A stretch of 64,000 nucleotides of DNA from Microbacterium sp. 1.5R (GCF_001889265.1 NZ_CP018151.1:1240001-1304000); one strand, 5' to 3'; counted from the stretch's first letter, positions 1 through 9,410 are shown. Numbers and translations are program-made. Notes: generated from the sequence alone by a model not told the origin.

Positions 1-2
1 GA

Positions 3-602
3 CTCCGCGACCTCGGCGCGCGTCTCGGCTCGGGTGACACGGAGCTGCTCATCGAGGCGCTCGCGCTGGGAGGCTGGCTGCGGGACGCACCGTTCTGCCC
101 CCGATGCGGCGGAGGGACGGAGCTGCGCCAGGCCGGATGGTCGCGCCGCTGCCTCGTCTGCGGTCGCGAGCACTTCCCTCGGACGGACCCAGCCGTCATC
201 GTCGCGGTGGAGAGCTCTGACGGCGAACGGCTCCTGCTCGGGGCGAACGCCAACTGGGGCGGCCGGATGTACTCCTGCTTCGCCGGATTCACCGAGGCGG
301 GCGAGTCGTTGGAGTCGACCGTGCATCGTGAGCTCGAGGAGGAATCCGGCGTTCGGCTGGCCTCGCTGCGTTACGTCTCGTCTCAGCCGTGGCCCTTCCC
401 TCGCTCGCTCATGCTCGGCTTCCGTGCCGTCGCTCTGGATGAGCACGAGCTGCGGCCCGACGGGGAGGAGATCATCGACGTCCGCTGGTTCACCCGTGAC
501 GAGATCAGGTCCGCTCTCGCCGGTGACGGACCCGTCGGCCTCCCGGGACCCGCGTCCATCGCCCGCGCACTGATCCTCGACTGGTTCGAGGAGCGCGCGT
601 GA
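3..602 (+). CDS. nudC: NAD(H) pyrophosphatase NudC, 5'-truncated by window edge
   Basis: Nudix hydrolase expected to cleave NAD(H) to NMN(H) and AMP and, in characterised homologues, to remove NAD caps from RNA. The frame is open from base 3, so the N-terminal domain lies outside the window. Visible parts are a zinc ribbon with two Cys-x2-Cys pairs (CPRCGG, then CLVCG), the PRTDPAVI segment, a Nudix box (GFTEAGES through RELEEESGV) and the NudC-specific SQPWPFPRS motif just after it. The stop overlaps the GTG start of the helicase by 4 bp (599-602), so the two are probably co-transcribed. The neighbour order matches the mycobacterial nudC-uvrD2 pair. Confidence 0.93.
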   Translation, partial: LRDLGARLGSGDTELLIEALALGGWLRDAPFCPRCGGGTELRQAGWSRRCLVCGREHFPRTDPAVIVAVESSDGERLLLGANANWGGRMYSCFAGFTEAGESLESTVHRELEEESGVRLASLRYVSSQPWPFPRSLMLGFRAVALDEHELRPDGEEIIDVRWFTRDEIRSALAGDGPVGLPGPASIARALILDWFEERA

Positions 603-2320
603 GCGCGCTCGAAGCCCTCGACGATCGACAGCGGGAGGCGGCATCCGTGCTGCGCGGTCCCGTCGCCGTGCTCGCAGGTGCGGGAACCGGGAAGACCCGA
701 GTGATCACCCACCGGATCGCCCATGGCGTCGACACCGGTGCATACTCGCCGTCGCGCGTCATGGCGGTGACCTTCACGGCCAAGGCCGCGGGCGAGCTCA
801 GGGGTCGTCTGCGCGCGCTCGGCGTCGAGGGCGTGGCCGCGCGGACGTTCCATGCCGCCGCCCTCGCCCAGCTGAACTTCTTCTGGCCCACACTGGCCGG
901 ATCACCCGCTCCGTCGATCATCGACAACAAGGTGAGGCTGCTCGGCCAGGCTGCCGACGCGATGCGACTGCGGCCGAGCACCGCGACGCTTCGCGACCTC
1001 GCCTCGGAGATCGAATGGCGCAAGGTGTCGATGTTGTCGATCGAACAGCACGCGTCGCTCGGCCGCACGTTGAGCGGCGTCGACTCCGCTCAGTTCGTCG
1101 AACTGCAGCAGCGCTATGAGGCGCTGAAGGACGAGCGGCGCCAACTCGATTTCGAGGACGTGCTGCTGGCCTGCGCCGGGATGCTCGAGGCCGAACCTCG
1201 CGTCGCAGCGTCCGTGCACGAGCAGTATCGGCATTTCACGGTCGACGAGTACCAGGACGTCTCTCCGCTCCAGAACCGCCTGCTCGAACTCTGGTTGGGC
1301 GATCGCAAGGACATCTGCGTCGTCGGTGACGCGAGTCAGACCATCTACTCGTTCGCCGGCGCCGAACAGCGATTCCTCCTCGAGTTCGAGCGGCGGCATC
1401 CCGATGCCACGGTCGTGCGTCTCGAGACCAACTACCGTTCGCAGGCCCCGATCCTCGAAGCGGCGAACGCCCTGATGAAGGGGCGGCCGGGCGCCCTCGA
1501 ACTCGTCCCGGCGAGAGAGACGTTCAACGCGGATTCGCCCACGGTCACGGCGTACGACTCCGAGCGCGACGAGGCAGAGGGGATCGCCGCCGCCGTGGCG
1601 GCGCGGATCGAGTCAGGGGCGTCGCCCTCAGAGATCGCCGTGCTCTACCGGGCTCATGCGCAGTCCGCGGTGCTGCAGCAGGCGCTCGCCGCCGAGGGCA
1701 TCGCGACATCGGTGCTGGGTGGAACCCGGTTCTTCGCGATGCCCGAGGTGCGACAGGCGATCCTGGCCCTGCGGGCCGCCGCGGTCGCGCCGACCGAGCA
1801 CGGTTTCCTGCCCGGGGTCCAGAGGGTCCTCCGCGAGCTCGGTCTCTCCGACGAGCCACCGGCGGCCGGGGGAGCTCAGCGCGACGGCTGGGAGGCTCGG
1901 CGGGCGATTCTGCGTCTCGCCGAAGACGCCGGACCCGATGAGACCCTGCGCACCTTCAGTGACGCGCTCATGGCGCGCGCGAAGGACCAGCACGAGCCCA
2001 CCATGCGCACCGTGACTCTGTCGACGTTGCACGCCGCCAAGGGTCTCGAATGGCCGCATGTCTACCTCGCGGGGTGGGCGGAGGGCGCACTTCCGATCTC
2101 CTACGCCACCGGCTTCGAGGCGATCGACGAAGAGCGCCGCCTCGCTTACGTCGGCGTCACGCGGGCCGCGCGTACTCTCTCGCTGTCGTGGTCGCGCTCA
2201 GCGGGACGCGGGGAACGCGCCCCGTCGCGGTTCCTGGCAGAGATGGGAACGACTGCTCGCGGCACCGGCATTCTTCGTGAAACGTCACCGAGCGCCAGTC
2301 GCGGCGCCCCTCGCCGCTGA
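599..2320 (+). CDS. uvrD2: UvrD2-like superfamily I DNA helicase
   Basis: ATP-dependent 3'-5' DNA helicase of the UvrD/PcrA family, 573 residues, acting in DNA repair. Walker A is GAGTGKT (about residues 27-33), followed by TFTAKAA (motif Ia), DEYQD (Walker B), GDASQTIYSFAGA (motif III), LETNYRS (motif IV), TLHAAKGLEW (motif V) and ERRLAYVGVTRA (motif VI). It is shorter than mycobacterial UvrD2, which carries a C-terminal HRDC domain; no HRDC-like tail is evident. The GTG start overlaps the nudC stop. The last 164 bp overlap, on the opposite strand, the end of the next gene. Confidence 0.92.
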   Translation: MSALEALDDRQREAASVLRGPVAVLAGAGTGKTRVITHRIAHGVDTGAYSPSRVMAVTFTAKAAGELRGRLRALGVEGVAARTFHAAALAQLNFFWPTLAGSPAPSIIDNKVRLLGQAADAMRLRPSTATLRDLASEIEWRKVSMLSIEQHASLGRTLSGVDSAQFVELQQRYEALKDERRQLDFEDVLLACAGMLEAEPRVAASVHEQYRHFTVDEYQDVSPLQNRLLELWLGDRKDICVVGDASQTIYSFAGAEQRFLLEFERRHPDATVVRLETNYRSQAPILEAANALMKGRPGALELVPARETFNADSPTVTAYDSERDEAEGIAAAVAARIESGASPSEIAVLYRAHAQSAVLQQALAAEGIATSVLGGTRFFAMPEVRQAILALRAAAVAPTEHGFLPGVQRVLRELGLSDEPPAAGGAQRDGWEARRAILRLAEDAGPDETLRTFSDALMARAKDQHEPTMRTVTLSTLHAAKGLEWPHVYLAGWAEGALPISYATGFEAIDEERRLAYVGVTRAARTLSLSWSRSAGRGERAPSRFLAEMGTTARGTGILRETSPSASRGAPRR

Positions 2321-3023
2321 CCTCCACGAACGAGCCCGGGGCCGCGCTCTCTGCGAGCAGCCGCGCGACGAGCATCGCCGCCTCCGTGATCCGCGCGGCA
2401 CTGATCGGACCCGCGCCGCGCCCGATGAGTTGGGCGTGCATGCGGGGCCAGGCATCGTCGCGCTCGCGTTCATGCTCGTCGCGGCAGGTCAGGCAGGCCG
2501 ATTCGCCGGGCACCACCAGGGGTCCGACCGTGATCCGTCCTCGCTCGAGCGCGACCGGCAGGTGCGACGTGTCGTCGCGAAGGTAGCGTGCGAAGTGCAG
2601 CGCGGCCGCCGCACCTTCGACCAGCACGATGCCGATGTCGCGGGGATTCTCCCGCTCGCCGACGGCGATGCCCTCGTCGAGGAGCGCCTCGCGCATGCGG
2701 AACTCGCATCGCGCGTCGGCGACGTCGATACTCTCCACCCACGCAGCCGGGGGAGCGGGAGAATCGTCGACAAGCAGCGGCTCGAGCCGCGACAACAGCA
2801 TCCGCGCCTCTGCGCGCGGGGCGCCGGCGGCATGTGCCACGACATCGAAGCCCCCGCGCCGGAATCCGGCGGCCATCCGAGCGATCAGACGCTCGACCCA
2901 CGGTTCCGAGGCGGCGATGCGCAGCGTCCCCTCGATGCCGATCTGCAGTGTCTCACCGTCGCGCCAGAGCAGTGGAACCGCGGGGTCCAGGCGAGTGATG
3001 GTCTTGGGTGTCAGCGGAGACAT
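2157..3023 (-). CDS. Cyclodehydratase/ThiF-like zinc protein (Rv3196-like), role unknown
   Basis: 288-residue protein resembling the bacteriocin-type cyclodehydratase (E1/ThiF-like, leader-peptide-binding) domain that accompanies uvrD2 in actinobacteria. No YcaO partner is near, so its substrate is unknown. It has a Cys-x2-Cys (ACLTCRDEHER, about residue 200) and a Cys-x-Cys near the C-terminus (EECRCRE), together a likely structural zinc site. The start at 3023 is chosen because a CAGAAT box ends 7 nt upstream; a longer frame back to 3113 would add 30 residues overlapping the upstream gene. The C-terminal 55 codons run antiparallel to the helicase end, and both proteins appear conserved there. 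Confidence 0.7.
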   Translation of the reverse strand: MSPLTPKTITRLDPAVPLLWRDGETLQIGIEGTLRIAASEPWVERLIARMAAGFRRGGFDVVAHAAGAPRAEARMLLSRLEPLLVDDSPAPPAAWVESIDVADARCEFRMREALLDEGIAVGERENPRDIGIVLVEGAAAALHFARYLRDDTSHLPVALERGRITVGPLVVPGESACLTCRDEHERERDDAWPRMHAQLIGRGAGPISAARITEAAMLVARLLAESAAPGSFVEVSGEGRRDWRSVTFHEECRCREQSFPSLPGTATGRVPRVPLSATTTAREYARPA

Positions 3024-3029
3024 CCCTCG

Positions 3030-3035
3030 ATTCTG
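3030..3035 (-). promoter_or_regulatory. Candidate leaderless promoter -10 (CAGAAT)
   Basis: CAGAAT on the minus strand ends 7 nt before the ATG at 3023, a spacing shared with other genes here; no convincing -35 is seen. Confidence 0.45.
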
Positions 3036-3109
3036 CGCAAAGCCGAGCTCCCGGTGGGGGAGTCGCGGGCATCCGTGGAAAAGTCCTCGCGCCTCTGCCG
3101 CCCCGTCGG

Positions 3110-4516
3110 TCACACGGGTCGGTCGCCTCCCGGGCCGTCGTCACCGTCGGTGTCCTGCTCGCCTTCGGGCGTCTCCGGCTGCTCTTGCGAGAAGTCGTCG
3201 CCATCCAGCAGACGTGCCAGCGCCTCGTCGAACTCATCGGCGACCGGCTGCTCTCCCCGCGCGCTCGCCTGCAGTCGCGCCACGAGCGCCGACGGGTCGT
3301 CGATGTCGTCCGACGTCGGCATGAGGTCGGGGTAGTCCCACAGCGAGTCGCGCCCGGCGATGCCCACGGCGTCTGTCACCGCCTGCCACATGGCCGACGC
3401 CTCGCGCAGACGACGGGGCCGCAGCTTGAGTCCGACGAGAGCGCCGAGTGCGTCCTCGGCGGGACCGCCCACCGCGCGGCGGCGGCGAGCGGCTTCGGCG
3501 ATGCGGGCACCGTCGGGAAGACGGGAGGTGGCCTGCGCGGTCACGACGTCGACCCAGCCGTCGATCGTCGCGACGAGGTTCTCGAGTCGGGCCAGTGCCT
3601 CGCGCTGCGCGTCGGTCTGCGTGGGAAGCAGCGCACCGCCTTCGATGGCCGCGCGGAGCTCTTCGGGGTTGGACGGGTCGAGACGGCTTGCGACGTCCTC
3701 GAGTGCATCCACGTCGACCGTGACCCCGCGGGCGAAATCGGTGATCTGCGCCATGACGTGCAGGTGCAGCCACTTCGAGTGGCGATACAGCCGGGCGTAT
3801 GCGAGTTCGCGGGTCGCGAGATAGAGGGTGATCTGGTCTTCGGGGATCTCGAGACCCTCGCCGAACGCTGTCAGGTTCTGGGGGATGACAGCGGCAGTGC
3901 CGGCCGGAAGCACCGGGATGCCGACGTCTCCGCCCGACACCACTTCGAGTGCGAGGTTGCCGAGGACCTGGCCGAACTGCGCCGCGAAGACCGAGCCGCC
4001 GAGACCGCGCATGAGCTTGCCCGCGCCCTGCACGACGTCGCGCATCTCTTCGGGCACCTGCGTGTCGAGCGCGCTGGTGAGCGCATCGGCGATGCTCGTC
4101 GACACGGGGCCGGCGATCTCCTTCCACACGGGCAGGGTCGCTTCGACCCATTCGCCGCGCGTCATGGCCTTCGGCGACTCGCCGAGTTCGGAGATCGTGG
4201 TCGCCTCGCCGAGCCAGAGGTCCGCGAGGGCGAAGGAGTCGACGAGCGAGGTTCGCGAGCCGTCGGTGATGCCGAGACCGTCGCGGTTGGCGATGTGCAG
4301 CGCCTGCCGCAGCGCGTTCTCCCAGGGATCGCCGCCGAACGCACCCTGCAGCTGCGACATGATCGTCTGCATCATCGCCGGGTCGATCTGGATCCCATCC
4401 ATGCCCGCGAAGGCGTTCTGCAGCGCCTCGGGGTCGATGTCTCCGGCACCCTGGCCGGACATCATGCGTCGGAGGAACTCTTGGAAGTCCTCGGGGGTGG
4501 GGTCGTTGTCTGACAT
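3110..4516 (-). CDS. DUF2342 family, zinc-dependent metalloprotease-like protein
   Basis: 468-residue cytosolic protein of the actinobacterial DUF2342 family (annotated as zinc-dependent metalloprotease or F420-associated protein; Rv3195-like by position). The N-terminus contains the family opening DFQEFLRRMM, and the core contains the helical segment ATRELAYARLYRHSKWL, where the family's zinc-ligand region lies. I do not see a strict HExxH there, so catalytic activity is uncertain. The C-terminus is a low-complexity acidic tail rich in Asp, Glu and Gly. It reads divergently from the PDZ protease gene (117-bp gap) and its end lies 86 bp from the start of the cyclodehydratase-like gene. Confidence 0.82.
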   Translation of the reverse strand: MSDNDPTPEDFQEFLRRMMSGQGAGDIDPEALQNAFAGMDGIQIDPAMMQTIMSQLQGAFGGDPWENALRQALHIANRDGLGITDGSRTSLVDSFALADLWLGEATTISELGESPKAMTRGEWVEATLPVWKEIAGPVSTSIADALTSALDTQVPEEMRDVVQGAGKLMRGLGGSVFAAQFGQVLGNLALEVVSGGDVGIPVLPAGTAAVIPQNLTAFGEGLEIPEDQITLYLATRELAYARLYRHSKWLHLHVMAQITDFARGVTVDVDALEDVASRLDPSNPEELRAAIEGGALLPTQTDAQREALARLENLVATIDGWVDVVTAQATSRLPDGARIAEAARRRRAVGGPAEDALGALVGLKLRPRRLREASAMWQAVTDAVGIAGRDSLWDYPDLMPTSDDIDDPSALVARLQASARGEQPVADEFDEALARLLDGDDFSQEQPETPEGEQDTDGDDGPGGDRPV

Positions 4517-4633
4517 GTCGCTCGCCTCTCAGCACGCCTAAAGCCGTGGCATCTACGCTAGTCACAGGATCGGCCGCGAGACCCCGAAGCGGGCAGATCG
4601 CTGTACGCCGCCCGCGAACGACGGAGGAACCCT

Positions 4634-5728
4634 GTGGATCGAACCCGGTCTGTCAAGCTCGGACTGGGAGTCTGGGCGCTGGTCGTCGCGTTGATCGCGC
4701 TCGTCGTGCTGACCTTCCTGCCGACGCCTTACGTGATCCAGCGCCCGGGCCCGGTCTACGACACCCTCGGCACCGCGGCAGGAGCCGACGGCGAGCAGGT
4801 TCCGCTCATCCAGGTCGACGGCGCCGAGACGTTCGAGACCGGAGGCACTCTCGACCTCACGACCGTGCAGGTCGTCGGAAACCGTGAGCGCACCCCGAGC
4901 TGGTTCGAGCTCGCTCTCGCGTGGATGGACTCCTCACGAGCGGTGGTGCCTCTCGACTCCGTGTTCCCCGAGGGGGTCACGACGGAGCAGCGTGACGAAC
5001 GCAACGCGACACTCATGGTGGACTCGCAGCACGAGGCGACCGCGGCAGCGCTCAACGAGCTGGGCTACGACACCGGAGCCGAGGTCGTCGTCCAGGAGGT
5101 CGTCGAGGATGCACCGGCCGAGGGAGCGCTCGAGGCGGAGGACGTCATCACCGCCGTGGACGGCGCCGCGGTGACCTCCGCGAAGCAGCTGCGTCAGGCG
5201 ATCCAGGATGGGGAGGGCGCGCCGGTCGCGCTCACCGTGCAGCGCTCCGGCGAGGAACAGGTGGTCGAGGTGACGCCCGTCGAGCAGACCGACGGTGACG
5301 TGACGACGTGGCTGATCGGTGTCACGTTGCGCACGGACTACGATTTCGAGATCGATGTGACGCTCCAGCTCGACAATGTCGGTGGACCCAGCGCCGGGAT
5401 GATGTTCGCGCTCGGCATCATCGACACCCTCACCGAAGGGGAGTTGAACGGCGGCGAGAACGTCGCCGGCACCGGCACGATCGAGGCCGATGGGACGGTC
5501 GGGCCGATCGGCGGCATCCGTCAGAAGCTCTACGGTGCCCGTGATGCGGGGGCGGAGTACTTCCTCGCTCCGTCGACGAACTGCGACGAGGTCACCGGCC
5601 ACGTGCCGGACGGACTGACCGTGATCAGCACCTCGACGCTGGAGGAATCGCTCGACGCGCTCGAGGTGATCGCGAACGGCGGCGACGTGGGATCGCTCCC
5701 GACCTGCGACGTCGTGACCTCCCCGTGA
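4634..5728 (+). CDS. PDZ and Lon-like (S16) membrane-anchored protease, YlbL family
   Basis: 364-residue protein with an N-terminal signal anchor (about 9-28) followed by the family-typical TPYVIQRPGPVYDTLG segment, a PDZ domain (about 135-205) and a C-terminal Lon-type proteolytic domain. The catalytic dyad is visible: Ser253 in GGPSAGMMFALG and Lys298 in GGIRQKLYGA. The active domain should face outside, so it likely acts in envelope protein quality control; substrates are not known from sequence. The GTG start has a GGAGG ribosome binding site (4621-4625). The neighbour downstream is the UPF0182 protein, as in mycobacteria. Confidence 0.92.
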   Translation: MDRTRSVKLGLGVWALVVALIALVVLTFLPTPYVIQRPGPVYDTLGTAAGADGEQVPLIQVDGAETFETGGTLDLTTVQVVGNRERTPSWFELALAWMDSSRAVVPLDSVFPEGVTTEQRDERNATLMVDSQHEATAAALNELGYDTGAEVVVQEVVEDAPAEGALEAEDVITAVDGAAVTSAKQLRQAIQDGEGAPVALTVQRSGEEQVVEVTPVEQTDGDVTTWLIGVTLRTDYDFEIDVTLQLDNVGGPSAGMMFALGIIDTLTEGELNGGENVAGTGTIEADGTVGPIGGIRQKLYGARDAGAEYFLAPSTNCDEVTGHVPDGLTVISTSTLEESLDALEVIANGGDVGSLPTCDVVTSP

Positions 5729-5762
5729 CAGGTATGACAGCCGCAGCACAGTAAGGCGTGCC

Positions 5763-5768
5763 TAGGAT
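5763..5768 (+). promoter_or_regulatory. Candidate leaderless promoter -10 (TAGGAT)
   Basis: TAGGAT ends 7 nt before the GTG at 5775, placing the predicted transcription start on the first base of the start codon. A GGGAGG lies in the same short gap, so a leadered mRNA from further upstream could also be translated. Confidence 0.5.
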
Positions 5769-5774
5769 GGGAGG

Positions 5775-8669
5775 GTGACCTCGACTTCTGCACCGAACCC
5801 GGCCACTCCCCGAACCTCGCGAAGAATCTTCGGTATCTCGCTGGCGATCATCGCCGCGCTGATCGCCGCCTTCTTCGTCTTCGCGTCGCTCTACACCGAA
5901 TTCCTCTGGTTCGACCAGGTGGGCTTCGCGGGAGTGCTCACCACCCAATGGTTCGCCACGGCGGTGATGTTCGTCGTCGGATTCCTCGGCATGGCCGTGC
6001 CGCTGTTCGTCGCCATCCAGCTCGCGTACCGACTGCGCCCCGTCTACGTGCGGCTCAGCTCGCAGCTCGACAGGTACCAGGAGGTCATCGAGCCGCTCCG
6101 CCGCCTCGCGATGTGGGGCATGCCGATCTTCTTCGGCCTCTTCGCCGGCTTCTCGGCGGCCAGCCAGTGGAAGACCGTCTGGCTCTGGGCCAACGGCGTC
6201 GCGACCGACGCCACCGACCCGCAGTTCGGCGTCGACACCGGCTTCTACATGTTCGCGATGCCGTTCTACTCGATCCTGCTTGCTTTCGTGTCTGCGGTCC
6301 TGCTGCTCACCCTCATCGTCACCGCGCTGGTGTCGTACCTCTACGGGTCGGTCCGCATCGGTCAGGGCGAGCTGCGCATCTCGAAGCCCGCACGCATCCA
6401 GCTCGCTGTGATCGCGGGTCTGTACCTTCTGGTTCAGGCGGCGAGTCTGTGGCTCGACCGCTACAAGACCCTCGTCGCACAGGACGACCGCATCGTCGGC
6501 CCGGCCTACACGGGCGTCAACGCCACGATCCCCGGCCTTGCGATCCTCGCGATCATCGCCGCGCTCGTCGCCATCCTCTTCTTCGTCACGGCCGTCATCG
6601 GCCGCTGGCGGTTCCCTCTCGCCGCGACCGCGCTGCTCATCGTCGCCTCGCTCGTCGTCGGCGTCGGATTCCCGTGGGCCGTCACCACGTTCCAGGTCCG
6701 CCCGAACCAGAACGCCTACCAGGCGGAGTTCTACCAGCGGAACATCGACGGCACCAAGGAGGCGTACGGGGTCGCCGACCTCGAGACCACCCCGTTCGAA
6801 GCCGAGACCGACGCCGAGGCCGGCCAGCTGCGTGAAGACGCCGAGACCACCGCATCGATCCGCATCGTCGACCCCAACGTGATCAGCCCCGCCGTGCGAC
6901 AGCTCGAGCAGTACCGCGGCTACTACCAGTTCCAGGAGAAGCTCGACGTCGACCGCTACGAGATCGGCGGTGAGATGCAGGACACGGTCGTCTCCGTCCG
7001 CGACCTCGACATGAACGGCGTCGACGTCACGAACTGGAACAACCGCGCCGCTGTCTACACGCACGGCTACGGCTTGGTCGTCGCAGCGGGCAACCAGCGC
7101 ACGCCCGACGGCGAGCCGGTCTTCCTCGAGCGTGGCATCCCGTCCGACGGCTTCCTCACCCAGCAGGAGGAGTTCGAGCCGCGCGTGTACTTCGGCGAGA
7201 ACTCGCCGGAGTACTCGATCGTCGGCTCTCCCGATGGAACCGATCCTGTCGAGATCGACTATCCGCGAGGCAAGGACGGCGCCAGCGAGACCAAGACGAC
7301 GTTCGAGGGCGACGGCGGACCGAAGATCGGGAGCAGCTTCACGAAGCTGCTGTACGCGCTGAAGTTCCAGTCGGAGCAGATCCTGTTCTCGAACCTCGTG
7401 AACGACGACTCGCAGATCCTGTACGACCGCGATCCCAAGACGCGCGTGCAGAAGGTCGCCCCGTACCTCGAGCTCGACAGCGACCCGTACCCGAGCGTCG
7501 TGGACGGCAGGATCGTCTGGATCGTCGACGGATACACCACGAGCTCGACCTACCCCTACTCGACGAACGTGAGCCTGTCGGATGCGATCGCCGACTCGAA
7601 CCTCCCGTCGCCGACGCTCGCGATCGACGAGATCAACTACATCCGCAACTCGGTCAAGGCCACGGTCGACGCCTACGACGGTTCGGTCACCCTGTACGCA
7701 TGGGACGACCAGGATCCCGTGCTGCAGACCTGGCAGAACATCTACCCGTCGACGCTCAAGCCCGTGAGCGACATGTCGGCCGATCTGATGAGCCACGTCC
7801 GTTACCCGACCGACCTGTTCAAGGTGCAGCGCGACATCCTCGGCACCTACCACATCGACACCGCCGGCTCCTTCGCGCAGCAGGACAACCGCTGGCAGAC
7901 GCCGAACGACCCGCGCAGCGAGCAGGTCCTGCAGCCGCCGTACTACCTGACGATGCAGATGCCGGGTCAGGATTCCCCGCGCTTCTCGATGTTCTCGACG
8001 TTCATTCCTTCGGCGCAGGGCGGCAGCAACCGCGACGTGCTGATGGGCTATCTCGCGGTCGACTCGGATGCCGGATCGGAGGCCGGCGTGAAGGCGGAGG
8101 GCTACGGCCAGCTTCGGATGCTCGAGATCGACACCGATACGACCGTCCCAGGCCCCGGCCAGGTGCAGAACACCTACAACTCGGACACGGCCGTGGTGCC
8201 GCAGCTCAACCTGCTGCAGCAGGGCGAGTCCGAGGTGCTGTACGGAAACCTCCTCACTCTGCCCGTGGGCGGCGGTCTGCTCTACGTGCAGCCGGTGTAC
8301 GTGCAGTCCTCGGAGGGCACCAAGCTGCCGCGTCTGCAGAAGGTCCTCGTGGCCTTCGGCGACAAGGTCGCGTTCGAAGACACGCTGACCGCCGCGCTCG
8401 ACACCCTCTTCGGCGGTGATGCCGGTGCGACCGGTGGAGACGATGAGGTCGAGCCGACCGAGCCCGACCCGGACACCGGTGAGGTCCCGACCGAGCCGAC
8501 GGTGCCGACCGACGCCGAGGCCGAGGCTCTTGCAGCCGCGCAGCAGGCGCTGACCGACCGAGAGGCCGCATTGAAGGCAGGCGACCTGACCAAGTTCGCC
8601 GAGGCCGACAAGCGCCTCACGGATGCCGTGAACACGCTGCTCGGACTGGAAGCCGCCTCGGGGGAGTAA
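5775..8669 (+). CDS. UPF0182 family large membrane protein
   Basis: 964-residue membrane protein of the actinobacterial UPF0182 family (Rv3193c-like). The first third is hydrophobic, with about seven predicted membrane segments between residues 15 and 310. A large extracytoplasmic region follows, rich in Tyr, Gln and Asp, then an acidic Pro/Thr/Glu linker and a C-terminal helical segment rich in Ala (about 915-960). The biochemical role is unknown. The GTG start is supported by the TAGGAT box 7 nt upstream. A long frame exists on the opposite strand over the whole gene and is treated as a codon-bias shadow. A strong hairpin follows the stop. Confidence 0.92.
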   Translation: MTSTSAPNPATPRTSRRIFGISLAIIAALIAAFFVFASLYTEFLWFDQVGFAGVLTTQWFATAVMFVVGFLGMAVPLFVAIQLAYRLRPVYVRLSSQLDRYQEVIEPLRRLAMWGMPIFFGLFAGFSAASQWKTVWLWANGVATDATDPQFGVDTGFYMFAMPFYSILLAFVSAVLLLTLIVTALVSYLYGSVRIGQGELRISKPARIQLAVIAGLYLLVQAASLWLDRYKTLVAQDDRIVGPAYTGVNATIPGLAILAIIAALVAILFFVTAVIGRWRFPLAATALLIVASLVVGVGFPWAVTTFQVRPNQNAYQAEFYQRNIDGTKEAYGVADLETTPFEAETDAEAGQLREDAETTASIRIVDPNVISPAVRQLEQYRGYYQFQEKLDVDRYEIGGEMQDTVVSVRDLDMNGVDVTNWNNRAAVYTHGYGLVVAAGNQRTPDGEPVFLERGIPSDGFLTQQEEFEPRVYFGENSPEYSIVGSPDGTDPVEIDYPRGKDGASETKTTFEGDGGPKIGSSFTKLLYALKFQSEQILFSNLVNDDSQILYDRDPKTRVQKVAPYLELDSDPYPSVVDGRIVWIVDGYTTSSTYPYSTNVSLSDAIADSNLPSPTLAIDEINYIRNSVKATVDAYDGSVTLYAWDDQDPVLQTWQNIYPSTLKPVSDMSADLMSHVRYPTDLFKVQRDILGTYHIDTAGSFAQQDNRWQTPNDPRSEQVLQPPYYLTMQMPGQDSPRFSMFSTFIPSAQGGSNRDVLMGYLAVDSDAGSEAGVKAEGYGQLRMLEIDTDTTVPGPGQVQNTYNSDTAVVPQLNLLQQGESEVLYGNLLTLPVGGGLLYVQPVYVQSSEGTKLPRLQKVLVAFGDKVAFEDTLTAALDTLFGGDAGATGGDDEVEPTEPDPDTGEVPTEPTVPTDAEAEALAAAQQALTDREAALKAGDLTKFAEADKRLTDAVNTLLGLEAASGE

Positions 8670-8689
8670 CACCCCGGCCCCGTCTGCAC

Positions 8690-8725
8690 ACGATGCCGTC
8701 CCTCGTTCGCGAGGGGCGGCATCGT
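8690..8725. terminator. Hairpin terminator after the UPF0182 gene
   Basis: Two 16-nt arms (8690-8705 and 8710-8725) pair fully with one G-U, closed by a TTCG tetraloop, and are followed by CCGTTTCTG. It lies 21 bp past the UPF0182 stop and could serve both convergent genes. Confidence 0.75.
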
Positions 8726-8819
8726 CCGTTTCTGCCGACGCCCGCGGAGGCAGGCGACGGGCGCGACGAGCAGTCCGCTGACGCCGCCGCGATCCGTCCG
8801 CGCCGATCAGTCCGGTCGG

Positions 8820-9410
8820 TCAGTCCGCGTCGTAACGGCAGGTCACGGAGCCCGTGCCGCTCTGCTCGACGACCAGCTCGTCGTTCCACAGAATCTGACA
8901 GCTCACGGTCGCGTCCGTGTCGTCGTCCGGGGCGGTGACGACGATCTCCGCCGAATCGCCGGTCGTCGTGTACTGCTTCCAGCCGCTGGAGGCCCACTCC
9001 TCGTCGTACGCCTGTGTGTCATCGGCGAAGGAGACCGTGAATGTGGGTCCGCCCGTGGCACGCACCTCGACGTGGTTGAGGCCGTTGCCGGCGAGGACGC
9101 CGACTGCCATCACGACGACGAGAATGAGATCGACGATGAGGGCGACCGCTGCGACGACGACGGCCGCCGTTCCCGTGCGAGCGACCGCGGAGCGTCTCGC
9201 TCGACCGGCCAGCAGGAGAGCGACGATCGCCAGCAGCGCGGCGGCTGCTGCGACCGGGAGCAGGGCCGGTACGGGCACGAGGAGCACGATCAGTGCGACG
9301 GAGATCAGCAGAGCCACGGCGCCGATCCAGAGGCTGACGATCGCGCGCCGCGATGAGCCTGATGCGAGCGCGGGACGGTTCCCCGCGGCGCTGTCGGGAG
9401 TCTGCGTCAT
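8820..9410 (-). CDS. Small membrane protein with extracytoplasmic domain, unrecognised
   Basis: 196-residue hypothetical protein. A short charged N-terminus precedes three hydrophobic segments (roughly residues 22-45, 48-70 and 80-107), then a soluble C-terminal domain of about 85 residues with two Cys (VSCQILWND and SVTCRYDAD) that could form a disulfide. The C-terminal part recalls MmpS-like or DUF4333-like beta domains, but I cannot assign a family. The start at 9410 is chosen from a GGAGG 6 nt upstream; 9413 is also possible. It is convergent with the UPF0182 gene and divergent from the 9632 gene. Confidence 0.72.
   Translation of the reverse strand: MTQTPDSAAGNRPALASGSSRRAIVSLWIGAVALLISVALIVLLVPVPALLPVAAAAALLAIVALLLAGRARRSAVARTGTAAVVVAAVALIVDLILVVVMAVGVLAGNGLNHVEVRATGGPTFTVSFADDTQAYDEEWASSGWKQYTTTGDSAEIVVTAPDDDTDATVSCQILWNDELVVEQSGTGSVTCRYDAD

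Noticed and set aside
5625..8672. 1015-codon open frame on the minus strand over the UPF0182 gene
   Set aside because: It mirrors a clearly conserved plus-strand gene; its product is an Arg/Val/Asp-rich low-complexity sequence typical of antisense frames in high-GC DNA.
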